Of a stretch of DNA of 64,000 nucleotides, positions 1 through 13,100 are shown one piece after another (position 1 is the first letter of the stretch; each line of letters starts with the position of its first letter). Source of the stretch: Monarcha castaneiventris obscurior. Taxonomy: Eukaryota > Chordata > Aves > Passeriformes > Monarchidae. The translations under genes and the position numbers were made by a program. The notes beneath the pieces were generated by a model. It was given only the letters and a program-made list of their open reading frames with translations. It was not told the origin of the DNA and made no database searches. The stretch lies in the NCBI GenBank assembly GCA_026261815.1, contig JAMPIT010000493.1:9317501-9381500 (forward strand), given 5' to 3'.

Positions 1-960
1 CGGGACCAGCCCGCACCCAGCCCTGCGGCCTCCCTGCCCCTGTCCTGCACCCGTCCCGTGCCCATCCCGTGTCTCATCTGTGTCCCACTCGCCCCAGGAC
101 CGGCCTGCACCCAGCCCTGCGCCTCTGTCCTGCACCCATCCCGTGTTCCACCGGCATCCATCCTGTGCCCCATCCGCACCCATCCCGTGTCCCATTTGCA
201 CCCATCCCGTGTCCCATCCGCACCCATCCCGTGCCCCATCCGCACCCATCCCTGTCCCATCCGCACCCATCCCGTGTCCACTGCACCCATCCTGTCCCAT
301 CCCCCCCTGTCCCTGCACCCATCCCGTGTCCCATCCGCATCCCGTGCCCCATCCCACCCATCCCGTTCCCATCCGCACCCATCCCGTGTCCCATCTGCAC
401 CCATCCCGTGTCCCATCCGCACCCATCCTGTGCCCCATCGACACCCATCCCGTGTCCCATCCGCATCCCACCCACACCAGGACCGGGAACATCCTGCACC
501 CAGCCCTGCACCCCTGTCCCGCACCCATCCCGTGTCCCCTCTGTGTCCCATCCGCACCAGGACCGGGAACATCCCGCACCCAGCCCTGCGCCCTCCCCGC
601 CTCTGTCCCGCACCATCCCGTGTCCATGTTTGTCCTACCTGTACCAGCATCGTGCCCATCCCGCCTCCATCCCGCGCCTGACCCGAGCCGTGCCCGCCTC
701 GTGCCCATCCCTCACCTTTCCCTGCACCAGATCTGTGCCTGCCCCTCGCCTGCCCCGCATCCATCCCGTGTCCATCCCGTGTCCATCCCATGCCCAGCCC
801 ATGCCCAGCCCATGCCCTCACCTTGCCCGACCCCCGCCAGACCCGCACCCATCCCACGTCCACCCCGCACCCATCCCACGTCCACCCCACACCCATCCCA
901 CGTCCACCCCACACCCATCCCATGTCCACCCCACACCCGACCCACGCCTGACCCCGACCC
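1..960. repeat. C-rich degenerate minisatellite
   Basis: The stretch is built from variants of CCCATCCCGTGTC and CCCATCCGCA in imperfect tandem order, with longer higher-order blocks around 470-620 that repeat a module containing ACCAGGACCGGGAACAT. It becomes CCCACGTCCACCCCACA-like near 840-930. The array starts before the window. Open frames across it on both strands exist only because the units lack stops; their products are Pro/His/Ser-rich and resemble no protein family. Runs of three C every few bases give the minus strand quadruplex-forming potential, which is inference. Confidence 0.9.
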
Positions 961-1086
961 CCGGCCTCCCGCCCCTATTTTCCTGTCATTTTCCACAAAG
1001 GGAAGCAGTGTCCAAAAGCTCCAACATAGTTTTCTGGAAGAAAAGTTGTTCAAAACACCGTTCCTGCCCCAAAGCTGCTTTTAGGA
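961..1086. other. Short unique spacer
   Basis: This is non-repetitive sequence between the C-rich array and a CR1 fragment. Nothing recognisable is seen in it. Confidence 0.5.
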
Positions 1087-1526
1087 TAGAGTTACGGAAG
1101 CACTGAGGTTGGAAAAGACCTCTGCACTCATCCAACCATTAACCCAACATGGCCAAGGCCACTGCCCCGTGTCCCCAAGTGCCACATCTCCACAGCTTTT
1201 AAATCCCTCCAGGGATGGGGACTCACCACTGCCCCGGGCAGCCTTTTCCGGGAAGAAATTCTTCCTGATATCCAATCTAAACCTCCACTGGCACAAACTG
1301 AGGATGTTTCCTCTTGTCCTATCCCCTGTTACTTGGGAGAAGAGACAGACCCCACCTCTCTCCCCCCTCCTGTCAGGGACTTGTGCAGAGCCACAAGGTC
1401 CCCCCTGAGCCTCCTTTTCTCCAGGCTGAGCCCCTTTCCCAGCTCCCTCAGCCACTCCTGGTGCTCCAGAACCTTCCGTACCTCAACTGCTCTTCTTTGG
1501 GGTCACTCCAGCACCCCAATGTCCAT
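1087..1526 (-). mobile_element. CR1 LINE 3' fragment
   Basis: The segment reads as the reverse complement of the 3' end of an avian CR1 retrotransposon. It begins with the terminal CACTGAGGTTGGAAAAGACC motif and passes through the GAAGAAATTCTTCCTGAT and TTTCTCCAGGCTGAGCCCC landmarks into the CTCCAGCACCCCAATGTCC segment. It is 5'-truncated, as most CR1 copies are, and carries no intact reverse transcriptase. Several substitutions suggest an old insertion. Confidence 0.9.
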
Positions 1527-2160
1527 GGACAATGTCCACCACACTCCATGGAACTCAGTTTCTCCTCCCTTGTGAAAAACACTGAGGTTTAAAACACCAG
1601 GAGCGTTTAATGCCCCCAGTGCTGGGCTCTTGTGCTGCTCTACCAGCACAGGGCCAAGAATTTGTCTCCAGCCTGAATGGCCCCAGCTTAATGAGGTGGG
1701 ACACGCATTAGTCCTGGTGCTAAACTGCTCCGGGCGGGTGTCGGCTGTTGTTGAACAGCTGCTGGATTCTGCCCGAGAGGGAAATCTATTTACGGGTTGT
1801 GTTTGGGGTTGTAAAGTTTGCAACTGCGCTGGGGGAACAGCAGAGCCACGGAGCCGCTCTGAATTATTAAGAATGTTCAGTCACACAGAACAAGAACCAT
1901 AAACCAAGGGGTCAGGTGCTGGCTGGCCCCGGGGGCCGTGCAGGGACAGCGAGCACAGGTCACCCTCGGGGCAAGGGCTGCTGCTGAGCTGCAACAGCTC
2001 CGTGGGCACAGCCCATTAGCAGCTGCCCTCTGGCCCATGGAGCTGGCTGCATCCAGACAGCTCAAAAATAATGTAACCCCACTGGAGAGGCTGTGCAGAG
2101 GCAGTGAGAGGTTCTGGGAGAGTTCTGCAAGGAATACAGGACCTGGAATGGATGGATGTC
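1527..2160. other. Non-coding single-copy DNA
   Basis: No gene, splice-bounded exon or repeat family is recognisable. Short open frames here have no protein-like composition. Confidence 0.5.
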
Positions 2161-2558
2161 AGTGAGAATTCAGAATTTTTCTTACTCAAACACTTTTGAA
2201 AAAATCCCAACTTTCTGATCCTCAGTAACAGTAAGATCCCTGTAGGACCCAGGGGTCAGCTCTGAGGTTGGCAAGGGCTGGGCTATTTTTATTTATAAAT
2301 TATCCCATCTGAATCCCCCTGCCGAGGGCTGAATATTTAGGATTTCCATGGCAACCTGTTTCTTGGTGAAAATTCAGAATTTTTCTTACTCAAATACTTC
2401 GTGGAAGAAGCAACTTTCTGATCCTCAGTAACACCTGTAGGATCCAGGGGTCAGCTCTGAGGCTGGCAAAGGCTGGGCTATTTTTGTTTATAAATTATCC
2501 CATCTGAATCCCCCTGCCGAGGGCTGGATATTTAGGATTTCCATGGCAACCCATTTCT
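2161..2558. repeat. Tandem duplication, about 195 bp x2
   Basis: Two adjacent copies (about 2161-2354 and 2355-2558) share the order AATTCAGAATTTTTCTTACT, CAACTTTCTGATCCTCAGTA, CAGGGGTCAGCTCTGAG, TATAAATTATCCCATCTG and TTTAGGATTTCCATGGCAAC. They differ by substitutions and short deletions, mainly around 2200-2240 versus 2400-2435. No coding potential is seen. This looks like a local segmental duplication rather than a known mobile element. Confidence 0.85.
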
Positions 2559-5500
2559 GAGCCTCTCTTCCAGCCAGACTGACTCTTGCCAACTGATCCA
2601 GGGGTGCTGGAGGTGGCAGCTGAATTTATTCAAGCAATCACATTCTCTTTTCCAAGGCTAATGCCCATGAATACGGAGCTAGCCGAGCCAATTGCCAGGG
2701 ATTCCATCCCCATGAACATGTATAATGTTCCAGCCCTGGAGAGCAGCATTTAATTGATGAGTGGGATTCTATTTCCACAGCAATCATAACAAAGTCCAGG
2801 TTGGTTTTCTGTGGAAGGCGATTCTCTGGAATATCCTCGCTGCCTGGTTGTCCAAAAAAGCTTTTCCTTTATGGACGAGCAAAAGAACGAGGCCAGATGC
2901 ACTCAGCTCCTTTCAGAGTCTGCAAATAGCCCAAGAAGCCAACTCAGGAGCCACGCTGGGGTTGCCTTGGCTACATCCATTAATTTACTCCATTATCACC
3001 GGGCTGCTGATTGCTTACCCACTCAGCAATTAATAGTCAGTCCCTGCTATCCTCAGATGGCTGCTCGGGGCCAATGTAAAATGGATAAGGGCTCATTGTA
3101 AATCCCCCAGGAGTCAATGGGCATCTCTGTCCCCGTTTCCTTCAGAGCTGGAATTAGCCAGCCCCGCTGCCGTGCCCTGAAATATGAATTTTTTGTCCTC
3201 AAGGCACCTCTGCAAGGTAAGGTAAAGCCACTGACTCAGGTCATGGATGGAAAGCTGGGGCCGGAAAGGCGACCTCAGCATCACCCACAAGTCCTGACCC
3301 TCGTTGTCCCTTCAGTCTGGATTTCTTTCCATGGGCAGTGGGATGTGGAGAGAGGAAGGGACCATGCCTGAGGTTTGTCCAACTTGGAGCTGGGTTCAGG
3401 GGCAGGGGAGCAGCTGGAGCTGGAAACTGGGAGGTAATTTCACATCTTGTGTAGGCAGAGAGAGCAATAGCTGCATTCAGATGCCTTTTTATGGGGCCTG
3501 GGTGGAATTAAGGAATGGAATTAAGTTCTGCTGGTGGCTTTGGAAACAAGAGGCTGGTGAGGAGCTCAAACCGTGTCTGACCTATGGCAGGGCAAGCAGG
3601 AATGTGCAGGAGATGTGCAGTGAGTGCCTGGAGACCCTGGGGGAGAGAAGAGCTGTGGTCAGAAGCCAAACCCCAGTGCCACACTCATCCTTTTTCATGG
3701 ACAGACAGGGAGCCAGCACCTGGAATCCTGAAATTCCCAAGTGGTCAGAAATGTTTCTCCTTCTCTCAAAGTCTGAATTCAGTGTGGTTTAGGTCCATCT
3801 TAGTTACTGCAGGAGGAGAACATCCCTACATGGCTTATCCAAGGATATCCTGTGCTACAGACAGGGAATCAGCCTGGATGTCTTGAGCTTTTTATCACAA
3901 AAATGAGGGGTTTTTTTTCCTCTTAGCCCAAGCTCGGTCCTGACATGGAAATTTTCTCCCCAGTAGACATTAGAATTAACTTGTTGACATCATTAGCAGA
4001 GCACATAATAGATAGCTGAACTGCTCTGATATTTATCTTTAGGTCAACAGCTCTTGAGACTCCAGAGGCAAATTAGAAAAAAGCATAGACTCTTTATTAG
4101 TAGAACTTAATTTAACTGTATTTAAACTTCATTAAGGAGCAAAAAAAAATTACCTTTCTTAATGCACTCTTGCTTTATAAAGTATGGAATGAGAATATTA
4201 GATTAGTTTGATCCTGGTTCTTATTAGGCACCACAGTAGATGAGAATGCACAAATTCCCTCCTTGAGTTAGGACTCTTGAATGTCAAATCAAAGCCCAGG
4301 TGCTCCACAACCCATTTCCTTTCCTCGGTGTTTTATGTTTCCTAGCCCTGTAATTCTCCCCAGGAAACCAGCAGAAATCTTAATTTCTTACCCCGCTCCC
4401 TGCCCCAAGTAACAGCTCTGGTGATTTAAACCATCGAGCACATGTTCCTACACTGTCTGCACCTCCTGCTCGCCAGAAACGGGGATGTGATGAGGAAAAC
4501 CATGGAGGGAAGGAAAGGAAATGACATTAACCTTTTCCATCTGATAAATAAGGGCTCCATTCAGCTGCAGTAATCCACATCCTCCCCTAGAGATCCAGTT
4601 AATGTAATACCTAAGGGCTCAGTTCATTTCAAATTATTTCCACGCTGGCCAGCTGATTTCTTGGTGAATTATCCATGGAAAAGGACTGGAGCCCCCCTGT
4701 CATTCCCAACACCCTGAGCAGCCTCTTGGATGTGCCAGAGGCTCTGTGACACCCCCGTGGCTTTTCTGTGCCCCCTAACAGGGATTTTTGTGCTGATTTT
4801 CATGGGCCCACCACTCTGTAAGTGCTGAGGTCCCTCACTTCATCCCCTGTGCTGCTCTTCCCTGCAGGGACCTGATCCCTGCCCGATCAAACATCCAGCA
4901 CCTGCGCTTTTTATGGAATCAAACGAGAGCTTGGACTTGGAATGGGTGGAAATTCAGAGCAACAGCCTCAGCCAGGGAGCAAAAAGGGTTCTGCACGTGT
5001 TTGTGGGGTTGGAGGGGATGCAGGTGGAGCAGTGGCCACTGCAGGGTGGATTGGAGGATCCACACTCCCAAAGGATAAAAGCTGGGGATTGAAATGTGGG
5101 TTTTTTCCCCTTTTTCCCCTTTTTAGGGGGATGGCTCCAGGATCTGCCCAGCTGGATCTGCCCAAGAAACCTGTGGGGTGTTTGCAGGCACTGAGGGAGG
5201 GGTTTTCAAGGCAGGACAGGGATCAGGGAACTCAGATCCACCTGGAAATCAATGGGAAACACCATTCTGACATGAAAACATGGGATTTATCTTAGTTGTA
5301 TCGATCCACAACCCACTGAAACCACGGGAATCTTGTCATGGGCACCAAGGCATTTGGGATTAAGTTCCTACATTATGAGACATGTTCCTTCCTCTTGTTT
5401 GATTTTTTTTTCCTTTAGGGAGTGTAACTACCAGAACATAACAACCCAAAGTCGGGTGCAATTTTGCAACTTTCCTGATGCCGTAACGAGCTCTGCTCCC

Positions 5501-8500
5501 AGGGTTCATTATGAGGCTGTCTTGAAACTTGCTGGTTAAACAGGAAAAACAAGAAATCTGACCTCAGCGGAGTGCTTAATTGAAGTGCATTTATTGACTG
5601 GTTTTAAGCTCTTACAGCAGCCGTGTTTGCTGAGAGCTGAGGGCTCTTGGCTTTGGTTCACCCCCGGCCCCTGGGGCAGACACAGCTCTGACTGTCACAA
5701 GTCACACTCCAGGGCTGGGCTGGGACTGGGCAGGAGCTACAGCTCCAGATTATGGATTTCTCTCTCCTTGTGATGCTGCTCAGCTTGACTCCCTCTCCAG
5801 GACTCCCACGTGGGATGAAAATGCCAGAGCTAAAGCAAGAGCATCGTTCTGGGCATGTGTTTGGTGGTTTTTTGGTGCCAGGGCAGGTCAATAAAGAGAA
5901 TAAAGAGAATAAACCAATAAAGAGAATCAGCCAATAAAGAGAATAAACCCCTTTGCCAAAAATCTTAAAGATTCTGCAAGCTGCAAATCTTTTGAAGAGT
6001 TTAGATCTCCAACCTCACAATGCTGAGAAGGGAGGACTGAGAGAAATCTAAACCAGTGCCAAAGGAAGCTGCACCAGGATCTCTGCTGGCAAATCTACCT
6101 TTGATACAGCAGTGCTGACACTGGTGGGTGCTGAATGCTGCTGAATTCTTCTCCCCATCCCTCTGCACTGGAAATTAAGGCAGAAAGCCTTAATGTGGCT
6201 GTGCTGTAACCTGAAGAACAGTTCCCTGCTCCCCTCAGCAGGCAGTGGTGCCTCCAGCCATGATCCATTAGCACTGAACTTTGCCCAGTTTTGTCTGGAT
6301 GCAGGGAACTTGTTCCACTGGCAGGAAAGATTTCGGAGCTTTTTGTGTTATCTCTCTGTCGATCTTGAGTGGGGAGCTGAGCACAATTGAGAACAGTTGC
6401 CTGATGGAAGAGGCAGGGAGGGAATGCGTTCTGCAGGAGGCAGGAGGGATGGAAATCAGCCCTGGAAGAGATGGAATAGATGGAATAGATGGATGTGGCT
6501 CTCCCCTGGTGCAGGAGATAAAGCTGAGCTTGCAAGAAGTGGAATGAGACATTTTTGGATATGATGTCACACTGACTCCATGTGAGACCCTCTGGTTTCA
6601 CCTCCAATCGAGCTCACTGTAATGTTAAATTAAACTGGCTGGGTTTTTTTTTTTTTTTTTTTTTCAAAAGTTTTGGAACCCTTCTGGCTTTGCAGAGCTC
6701 AGCTCAGAGCCACCCCAGCAGCAGTGATGCAGGTAAAGGAAGCCTCTGAAAGCTCATTGTTACAGCCCAGCTGCAAATCTGACCCAGAGGAGATGGGATT
6801 CTGTTCAAGGAGTCTGCAATGCAAATTATGCAGATGACAGTCATTAGTCTACCCTATGTTTGTTTTTCTGCTTGCTCGAGACAGAGGCAGCGACTCTGAA
6901 GAGAACAGGCCTGGAAATTGCAGATTTGTGCCCAAACTGCCAACTTAAGAAAGCTTTCGAGAAGGAAAGAGACTGTCAGTCAGTTCTTTTGGAGACTGCA
7001 GGGGAGTGGGAGGGTGGAAGCTGCTTCATCATCGGCCACCAACCCCTTGGCTGCTCTTTCCTGGCATTTATCAGCAAATCTCATGGCCAGGAGGGCACAG
7101 GCAGCAGCAGCACTGCATTAGGAGCAGGCTGAGTTGGTTTGACACAGCCCTAATCTCAGAACTTAGTGATAAACCCGGGCTGGGATCAGCGTCTGCATCT
7201 TGGTTCCAACACTCCCTAAAGGCTGAGTTCAGAAACGTTGTAATAGAGCATTCCCAGGGATGTGTTTTGTCCCCCTGAGCCAGAACACCTGGGGAGGCCT
7301 GGGGGAGTGGAAGCTTTTGGCTCTGACCTCATTTTTGGGGTCATTGTGGTCTGTTAAAAAGCTCCCCCAGCTCTCTGGGATCCTCTCACCTCTCAGGTGA
7401 CTGGGACAGAAGCTGAGCTGGTGTCTGCAGCCAGTTCAGAGCCTGGAGTAAACTAGGAGTTTAAAATAACCTGCTGTGAGGGCAGGTCAGCAGCAGCACA
7501 GGGTTCTGAGGGAAAAAAATGAGGTTTTCAGACATCTGTTGGTGACATTGATTACCCAGAGTGGTGCTGGGATGCAAGGATAAAATCCAAGGCCCAAAGA
7601 TAATTGTGCTGCCTGCAAAAAGCCCTTTCCACTTTTGCCAAAGCCCTCTCGTCAAGGCTGCACTAAAGGGGCTGGAATTACCTCTGGATCAGTTATCAGG
7701 GAAATGGGGAAGGTTTGGGGTCAAGTCAGTTCCTGGTGTAAATCCTTTGGTTGCTTCATGCTTATTGCAAAGCAGACCTTGAGCCTTTTTTGAGGAAAAC
7801 AATTGGAAAACTGCTGGGCTCCCCAAAGTAGCATTTTTCTCACCAGTTCGAATGTGCTGAAAGGACAGGATTTTCTGTGAACTTTTCCCAAACAGTCTTG
7901 CCTTTTTTTCTTTTCTTTTTTTTTTTTTTTTTTTTTTTTGTTCCTTCTCTTTGAGAGGGGGAGGAGTTGTGTCTAAAAAAACAAACCCAACCTGTCGTTC
8001 TCAGCTCTGCCAACCTGTCAGTCCAGCCATGCAAGAAGAGAGGGAGCGAGACAGGGGAAAAGAAAGGAGGGAGTGAAGCAGAGATTCTTTCAAACCCCAG
8101 CAGGACTTTAAGGTAAAGCCTATTTCTCACTTCCTTAATTGCGCTTTTCCCCGTGTTTGTACACGTAAACAGAATTTCTGTTGCCTCAGAGAGCTTTAAA
8201 CTAACTAAACAACCATTGTGGGGATAAATTGCTTATCTGGTTCGGCTGGAGGGGTGTCTGGGGTGGAACCTGGCAGCTCGCTGCTGGCTGTTTGGAAACA
8301 CGGTTCCTGTGGCTGGAATTCAGCAGGACAGAGTTTATTTGAATATCAAAGAGAGGCAGAGCCCCGCTGCTCCTCCGAGCCCGTGTTCAGGGAGGGCGTT
8401 AAGCTGTAATTGCGGGGCTGAGCCAGGCTCTAATTAGCGCAGATCAGGGTGAGAACTTGTCGGAGGAGGGAAACCCTTCGAGCTGCAGGGCTCTGGCACC

Positions 8501-8630
8501 TTCTCTTCTCCTGTAGGGCTGGGCACCGGCCGCTGCTGGGGATGGGATGGGAGAGCACACAGAGCCTCTTGGGCAGCTCCTCTGCTCCTTGCTGCCCACC
8601 CCTGCAGGAGTTCAGAGCCCTCTCATCAGC
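2559..8630. other. Non-coding single-copy DNA with homopolymer tracts
   Basis: About 6 kb holds no recognisable gene, RNA gene or mobile element. Low-complexity points are an AATAAAGAGAATAAA-type cluster at about 5889-5947, a 21-T run at 6644-6664, and a T-rich tract at about 7902-7939. Parts around 4000-4650 are A/T-rich and unrepetitive, and could be conserved non-coding DNA, but that cannot be judged from one sequence. Confidence 0.5.
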
Positions 8631-8850
8631 AGAGGAGCAGCAAAGCTGCCCAGAATCCCTGAGTGAGGAGGGCAGAGGAGCAGCAAAACTGCCCAGAGGA
8701 ATCCCTGAGTGAGGAGGGCAGAGGAGCAGCAAAGCTGCCCAGAGGAATCCCTGAGTGAGGAGGGCAGAGGAGCAAAACTGCCCAGAACTCCTGAGTGAGG
8801 AGGGCAGAGGAGCAAAACTGCCCAGAGGAATCCCTGGGTGAGGAGGGCAC
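8631..8850. repeat. Minisatellite, about 40-47 bp x5
   Basis: Five tandem copies each contain AGAGGAGCA, an AAGCTGCCCAGA or AAACTGCCCAGA core and CCTGAGTGAGGAGGGC. Length differences come from losing GCA near the start or GGAAT in the middle. Minus-strand open frames through the array (Leu/Cys/Pro-rich) are repeat artefacts. Confidence 0.85.
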
Positions 8851-9970
8851 AGCAGCCCCGGCGCTCCTGGATCACACCGAGGGAATTGAGGGTTGCAGAC
8901 TGAGGAAGGGTGGCTGAAATGAGTCAGGAGGATCAGCCTGCCCCAGAGCCTGCCCCAGAGCCTGCTCAGGGTTTGTTGGGATGGTTGGATGAGTGTGGGC
9001 CAAGCAGAGAAGGCCTGAGGAGCAGGCATGGGCACAACTTTGCTGGATCTGAGTGCACAGGAGCACCTGTGTGACCAAAAGTGTCTGTGCAAGGAGCCTG
9101 CTGACAGATTCTGTCCCTTCCTACACCGTGAAAATCCACAAACAAACGTGAGGAAAGAAGGATCCTGCTCATCCCCCCTCGAAATCCCTCTATTCCTGTA
9201 TTTCTAAACCCTAAGCAAACATTCTAAGCTGTCCTGAAAACTCTGCCATACCTTTCTGAGCAGGCTGAGGATCTGGGAAGGTCACCCAGGAGGCAGAGCT
9301 GGGCCAGGATTTCCTTTCCCTGCTGTCTCTTTGGGGTTTTCAGTGCTGCAGGTAAAGCTCTCCTGGCAGACAGAGTGAGCTGAAAGGTGGCAGAGACAAT
9401 GCAGCTGTCACTGAAAAGCTTGGAATGCCTTTGCCAGGGTTTTGGTTACACAGTCCTGGCTTCTGCATCTTCCTTGTTGCCAAACTTCCTCAAATCCCTG
9501 TGCCTGTGCTGTGCAGCAAAGCGCTTTCCCATGGCAGTGGCCGCCAAAAGCCTGGAAATGCAGAGGGGATCCAGGCTGTGAGAGGTGCTCTGCCCAGATA
9601 AAAAAAAAACTTTGCAATGTCCTGGTGTTACATCATTTTCCTTTCTTCTGGGATTGTGTTCTCCTGGGAGCCCTGACTCATTCCCCGTGGGGATGGTGAT
9701 ACAGAGTGTGATTATAAATATTTAATAAACAAAACCCCTTCTTTTATAGTGTTTTCTGTAGTATTGTTGTGAGCTTTCTCGCTAGAGCCAGAATGGAGAG
9801 GGAAGTGTTTTTTCAAGAGAATGTAGGAGGTGGAGAAGAGGAAGTGAATATTCAAGTTTTGGTGGGGATAGACTCTCTTACTCCTAGTTACAGTAAAAGA
9901 AATTAGTCACTGAAAGGAGGAAAAATCAACTCTCATGATCTGCAAAGACTTCACCAATCAACCTCACAGC
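8851..9970. other. Non-coding single-copy DNA
   Basis: No recognisable gene or repeat. A short doubled CCCCAGAGCCTG motif lies near 8941-8962, and A/T-rich sequence occupies about 9700-9760. Confidence 0.5.
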
Positions 9971-10118
9971 ACTTTCTCTTCTCTTCTCTTCTCTTCTCTT
10001 CTCTTCTCTTCTCTTCTCTTCTCTTCTCTTCTCTTCTCTTCTCTTCTCTTCTCTTCTCTTCTCTTCTCTTCTCTTCTCTTCTCTTCTCTTCTCTTCTCTT
10101 CTCTTTTCTCTTCTCTTC
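9971..10118. repeat. (CTTCT)n pyrimidine microsatellite
   Basis: About 27 nearly perfect copies of a TCTCT/CTTCT pentanucleotide make a pure pyrimidine plus strand over some 140 bases, with one interruption near 10105. Arg/Glu-Lys open frames on the minus strand and Ser/Leu/Phe frames on the plus strand are artefacts. Long polypurine-polypyrimidine tracts of this kind can adopt triplex (H-DNA) structures; that is known behaviour of the class and was not shown here. Confidence 0.97.
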
Positions 10119-13100
10119 CCTCCATGCCACACTCCACCACAATGGGCATTTCTGAAACAAGAGCAGCCATTCAGCTGCACTCTCCTAATCGCACTCTGGA
10201 AAAGGTGTGAATGCAGTGAGATAACGAGATTGGTGCTGCTAAATCAGCCGAGCTCCGCAGAGCTCGGGCAGTTGATCTATTACTGACAAAACCAGGATTA
10301 TTGCAGCCCTTGCTGATGGATGGTTTGGCAGCGCTCAGCAAATGGCAGCTGATCAATCACAGTTAACCAGCTGCAAACTCGCGAAATTCAGGCCATATCC
10401 AGGCAATTCGTGTTTTTGATGGGCTTCATTAGTGTAGCAACATCTCCGTGCTGCAAGTGTGGGAAATGCTGGGAAATGCCAGCCAATTCCTCCCCAGGAT
10501 CGCTGGACCTGGCACTCCGGAGGCAGAAAGAGCAGGGATTGATGGATCGGTTTCTAAAGAAAGAAAACTTCAGCAAAAGACGCGTTGCCAGACACGAAAG
10601 TTGAAATCTGAGGCACCCCTGTGCCAGCAGAGGCTCTGAACAGCTCGTGGAAAGGTCGGGTGGAAACCACTTCACTCTGAGAAAGTTTCTGCCTCTCAGC
10701 AGGACGCTGCTCCCTCACCTCAGTGTCCCTGGCGTGCCTGAAGTTCAGGAGATGGGCTGATGCTCTGCCCCTTTTTCTGTCATTAGTCACCTTTCTTGCC
10801 CAATGTTCTCCCCCCCAAGCTTTTGGTGAGAAAGTTTGGTAAGAGAACTCCCCTTTCCAGTAATTGATTGTGCAATTAAATCACCACGTGATAAATTCAG
10901 ACGAGCCCAACAAGCAAATGTCACCTCCCATTTCTGTCTGCTTTTAAACCAAGATAAGGGCTTGATTTGAGTCTTCATCTTTTCATCTTCAGTTGTAAAA
11001 GAGGACTCGTCTGTCCTGTCTGGCAGGAGGCAAAGCTGTAATTCAAGAAATCTCCGTGCTGCATTTCACAAGGAACTGTTCATTTCTTGTCTTTTCCAGT
11101 CATGATTCCCTCACTGGTTCCTCTTTTTAAAGCAGCTAAATTTGTGTTCTGAGGGTGCAGAGCAGGGAGGATAACCTTCAACTCCTCAGCTCTTTGTGGT
11201 GACACAGTGGGGTGGGGAATTTGGACAGTGGAGGGGGTTTCAGCCCTTAATTTCCCATGGAAAGATTCAGCAGAGGAACCACTGAATTTTGGGGTTCTCT
11301 TTGCTGTCGTGGTACAGGAGAGTAGGTCAAGACTTCCCTGAGAAGATCTAAGAACTGACATTTGATAAAAATCAACGGTCTGGCAAACAAACTGAAAAAA
11401 AGAAGCAATTTCGGTGAACAATCATTTTCTCAGGTGAGTTTTCCTCAAGGGAAAACCAAGAGAGGGGCTCACAGAGCTGTGTGAAGAGACTCATCTGGGT
11501 AAAAGAGCAAAACCAGCTGGAAATTTTCCATGTATAATAAAAGGCATCTCCATTCCTGAGACAACTTCACAGAGCATCTCCAGTTCCTTTTAAAATGTTC
11601 TCTCCCAAACTGGTGTCAAACTGGTCAAACTGGCCCCGAATTCCGTGCACATCAGCACTGGGGCACTGGTTTGGAGTGGCATCACCTGGCCCTGCTCACT
11701 CCTGCCTTTCCAGACCCGAGTTTTGATGGCCCCTTTTGCTCTCCAGGAAATGCTGATCCCCAGCAGCCCTGGGAGAAAGAGCAATTTTCTACCTGGCTTT
11801 GTCCCACTCAAGGATGGATTGAGACAACTCTGAACCACGGAGATGATATTCACTTAATAAAAGCAGAGGCCATAAAACACAGGCCACTTTCCACCAGAAA
11901 TCTCAACGGGGAAATTCAAATATTTCTATTTCCCCCTCCCAAGCCTTCACCAGCTGTTTGACTGTTCATGAAAATCCTTCTAGTTTTCCACAACTGAGTG
12001 AGGACTCTTTCCAGGAGCGGCCTGCGGTGAGATTTCCAGTGCACTCTTGCTATGGACAGCCTAAGAATATTCATCTTTTCATGGTATTTTGTCACCAGTT
12101 ATTCCACAAAGAAATGAGGCAATCGGTGCCTCATGCAGAAAACCCCAAGTAACCCTCCAACAGCTCCCGCGAGTTTCTGTTATTCAGGCCTCAGAAAGGT
12201 TTGATTTGGACTTTTTTTCAGTGGGAATAAGTAATTAGTGCTTTGCTTTATCTCCACGGGTCTGTTCAAATGAAGTTCAGTGAGTGGTGAGGCAGTTTTG
12301 GATGGAGGTGCAGTTGCCCTGGCAACAATCAGGATTGAAATCAGAACCTTTTGAGCAGCCAGTGGAATGTGGTTCCACTTGGATGACAATAGGTCAGAGC
12401 ATTTTAACGGGTAAAATGTAATCCAGCACAATAGGATTTATTGCCACTATGACATCAGATCGACACCATTCCTGCAAATTCTTCAGCTTGTGACAGACCT
12501 CGGCTCAAATCAGTGGAAAAACTTGGGAAGTGCTGTTAATCATTTTGTTTTCCAAGCCAACCAGAGCCTGTGTGTCCCGGGGGTGGGGAGGAATCTCTTC
12601 CAGGCGAGTGAAACCCAAACTCCCTGCTCAGAGCCCTAATGAGTGGCTGTCCTGGACACAAGGAAGGGTTCTGGGAACCCAAGGCTCCTTTCTGCAGGGT
12701 GCTGAGTGTGCTGGCCCAAATCTGCAGGAGAATTTCCGCCCTTGCTTTATTTTATACCGCTGAAATAATTCCCAGTGATTTCCAGGATGGTAATTCAGGC
12801 TCTTAAACCTGATTGCATTTGCTGACAGACAAGACCTTGCAGGAGGAAGTCCTAAAGCAGCAGCGGAAGAAAAGGTTCCCTGTTCAATGTGGAGGGGCAA
12901 TATTTCATCCCTGCTGCTTGGACATTTTTCCAACTCCTGCAATAAGGATCCTTTTATTCTGGAGGATCCCGGAGTTCTGTCTAAACTGATGCAATGCCCA
13001 GGACCAGGGCAGGACAATGTGCTGCCTGCAGCTTTAAGGAAAGGCAGGTTAGGCTGCCAAAATCCGTCCCTTTACCCTGAACCAAAAGCACAGAAAGTTT

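Noticed and set aside
69..1106. His/Pro/Ser-rich 345-codon open frame at the window start
   Set aside because: It lies in a C-rich minisatellite; three overlapping frames are open at once, as expected for stop-poor repeats.
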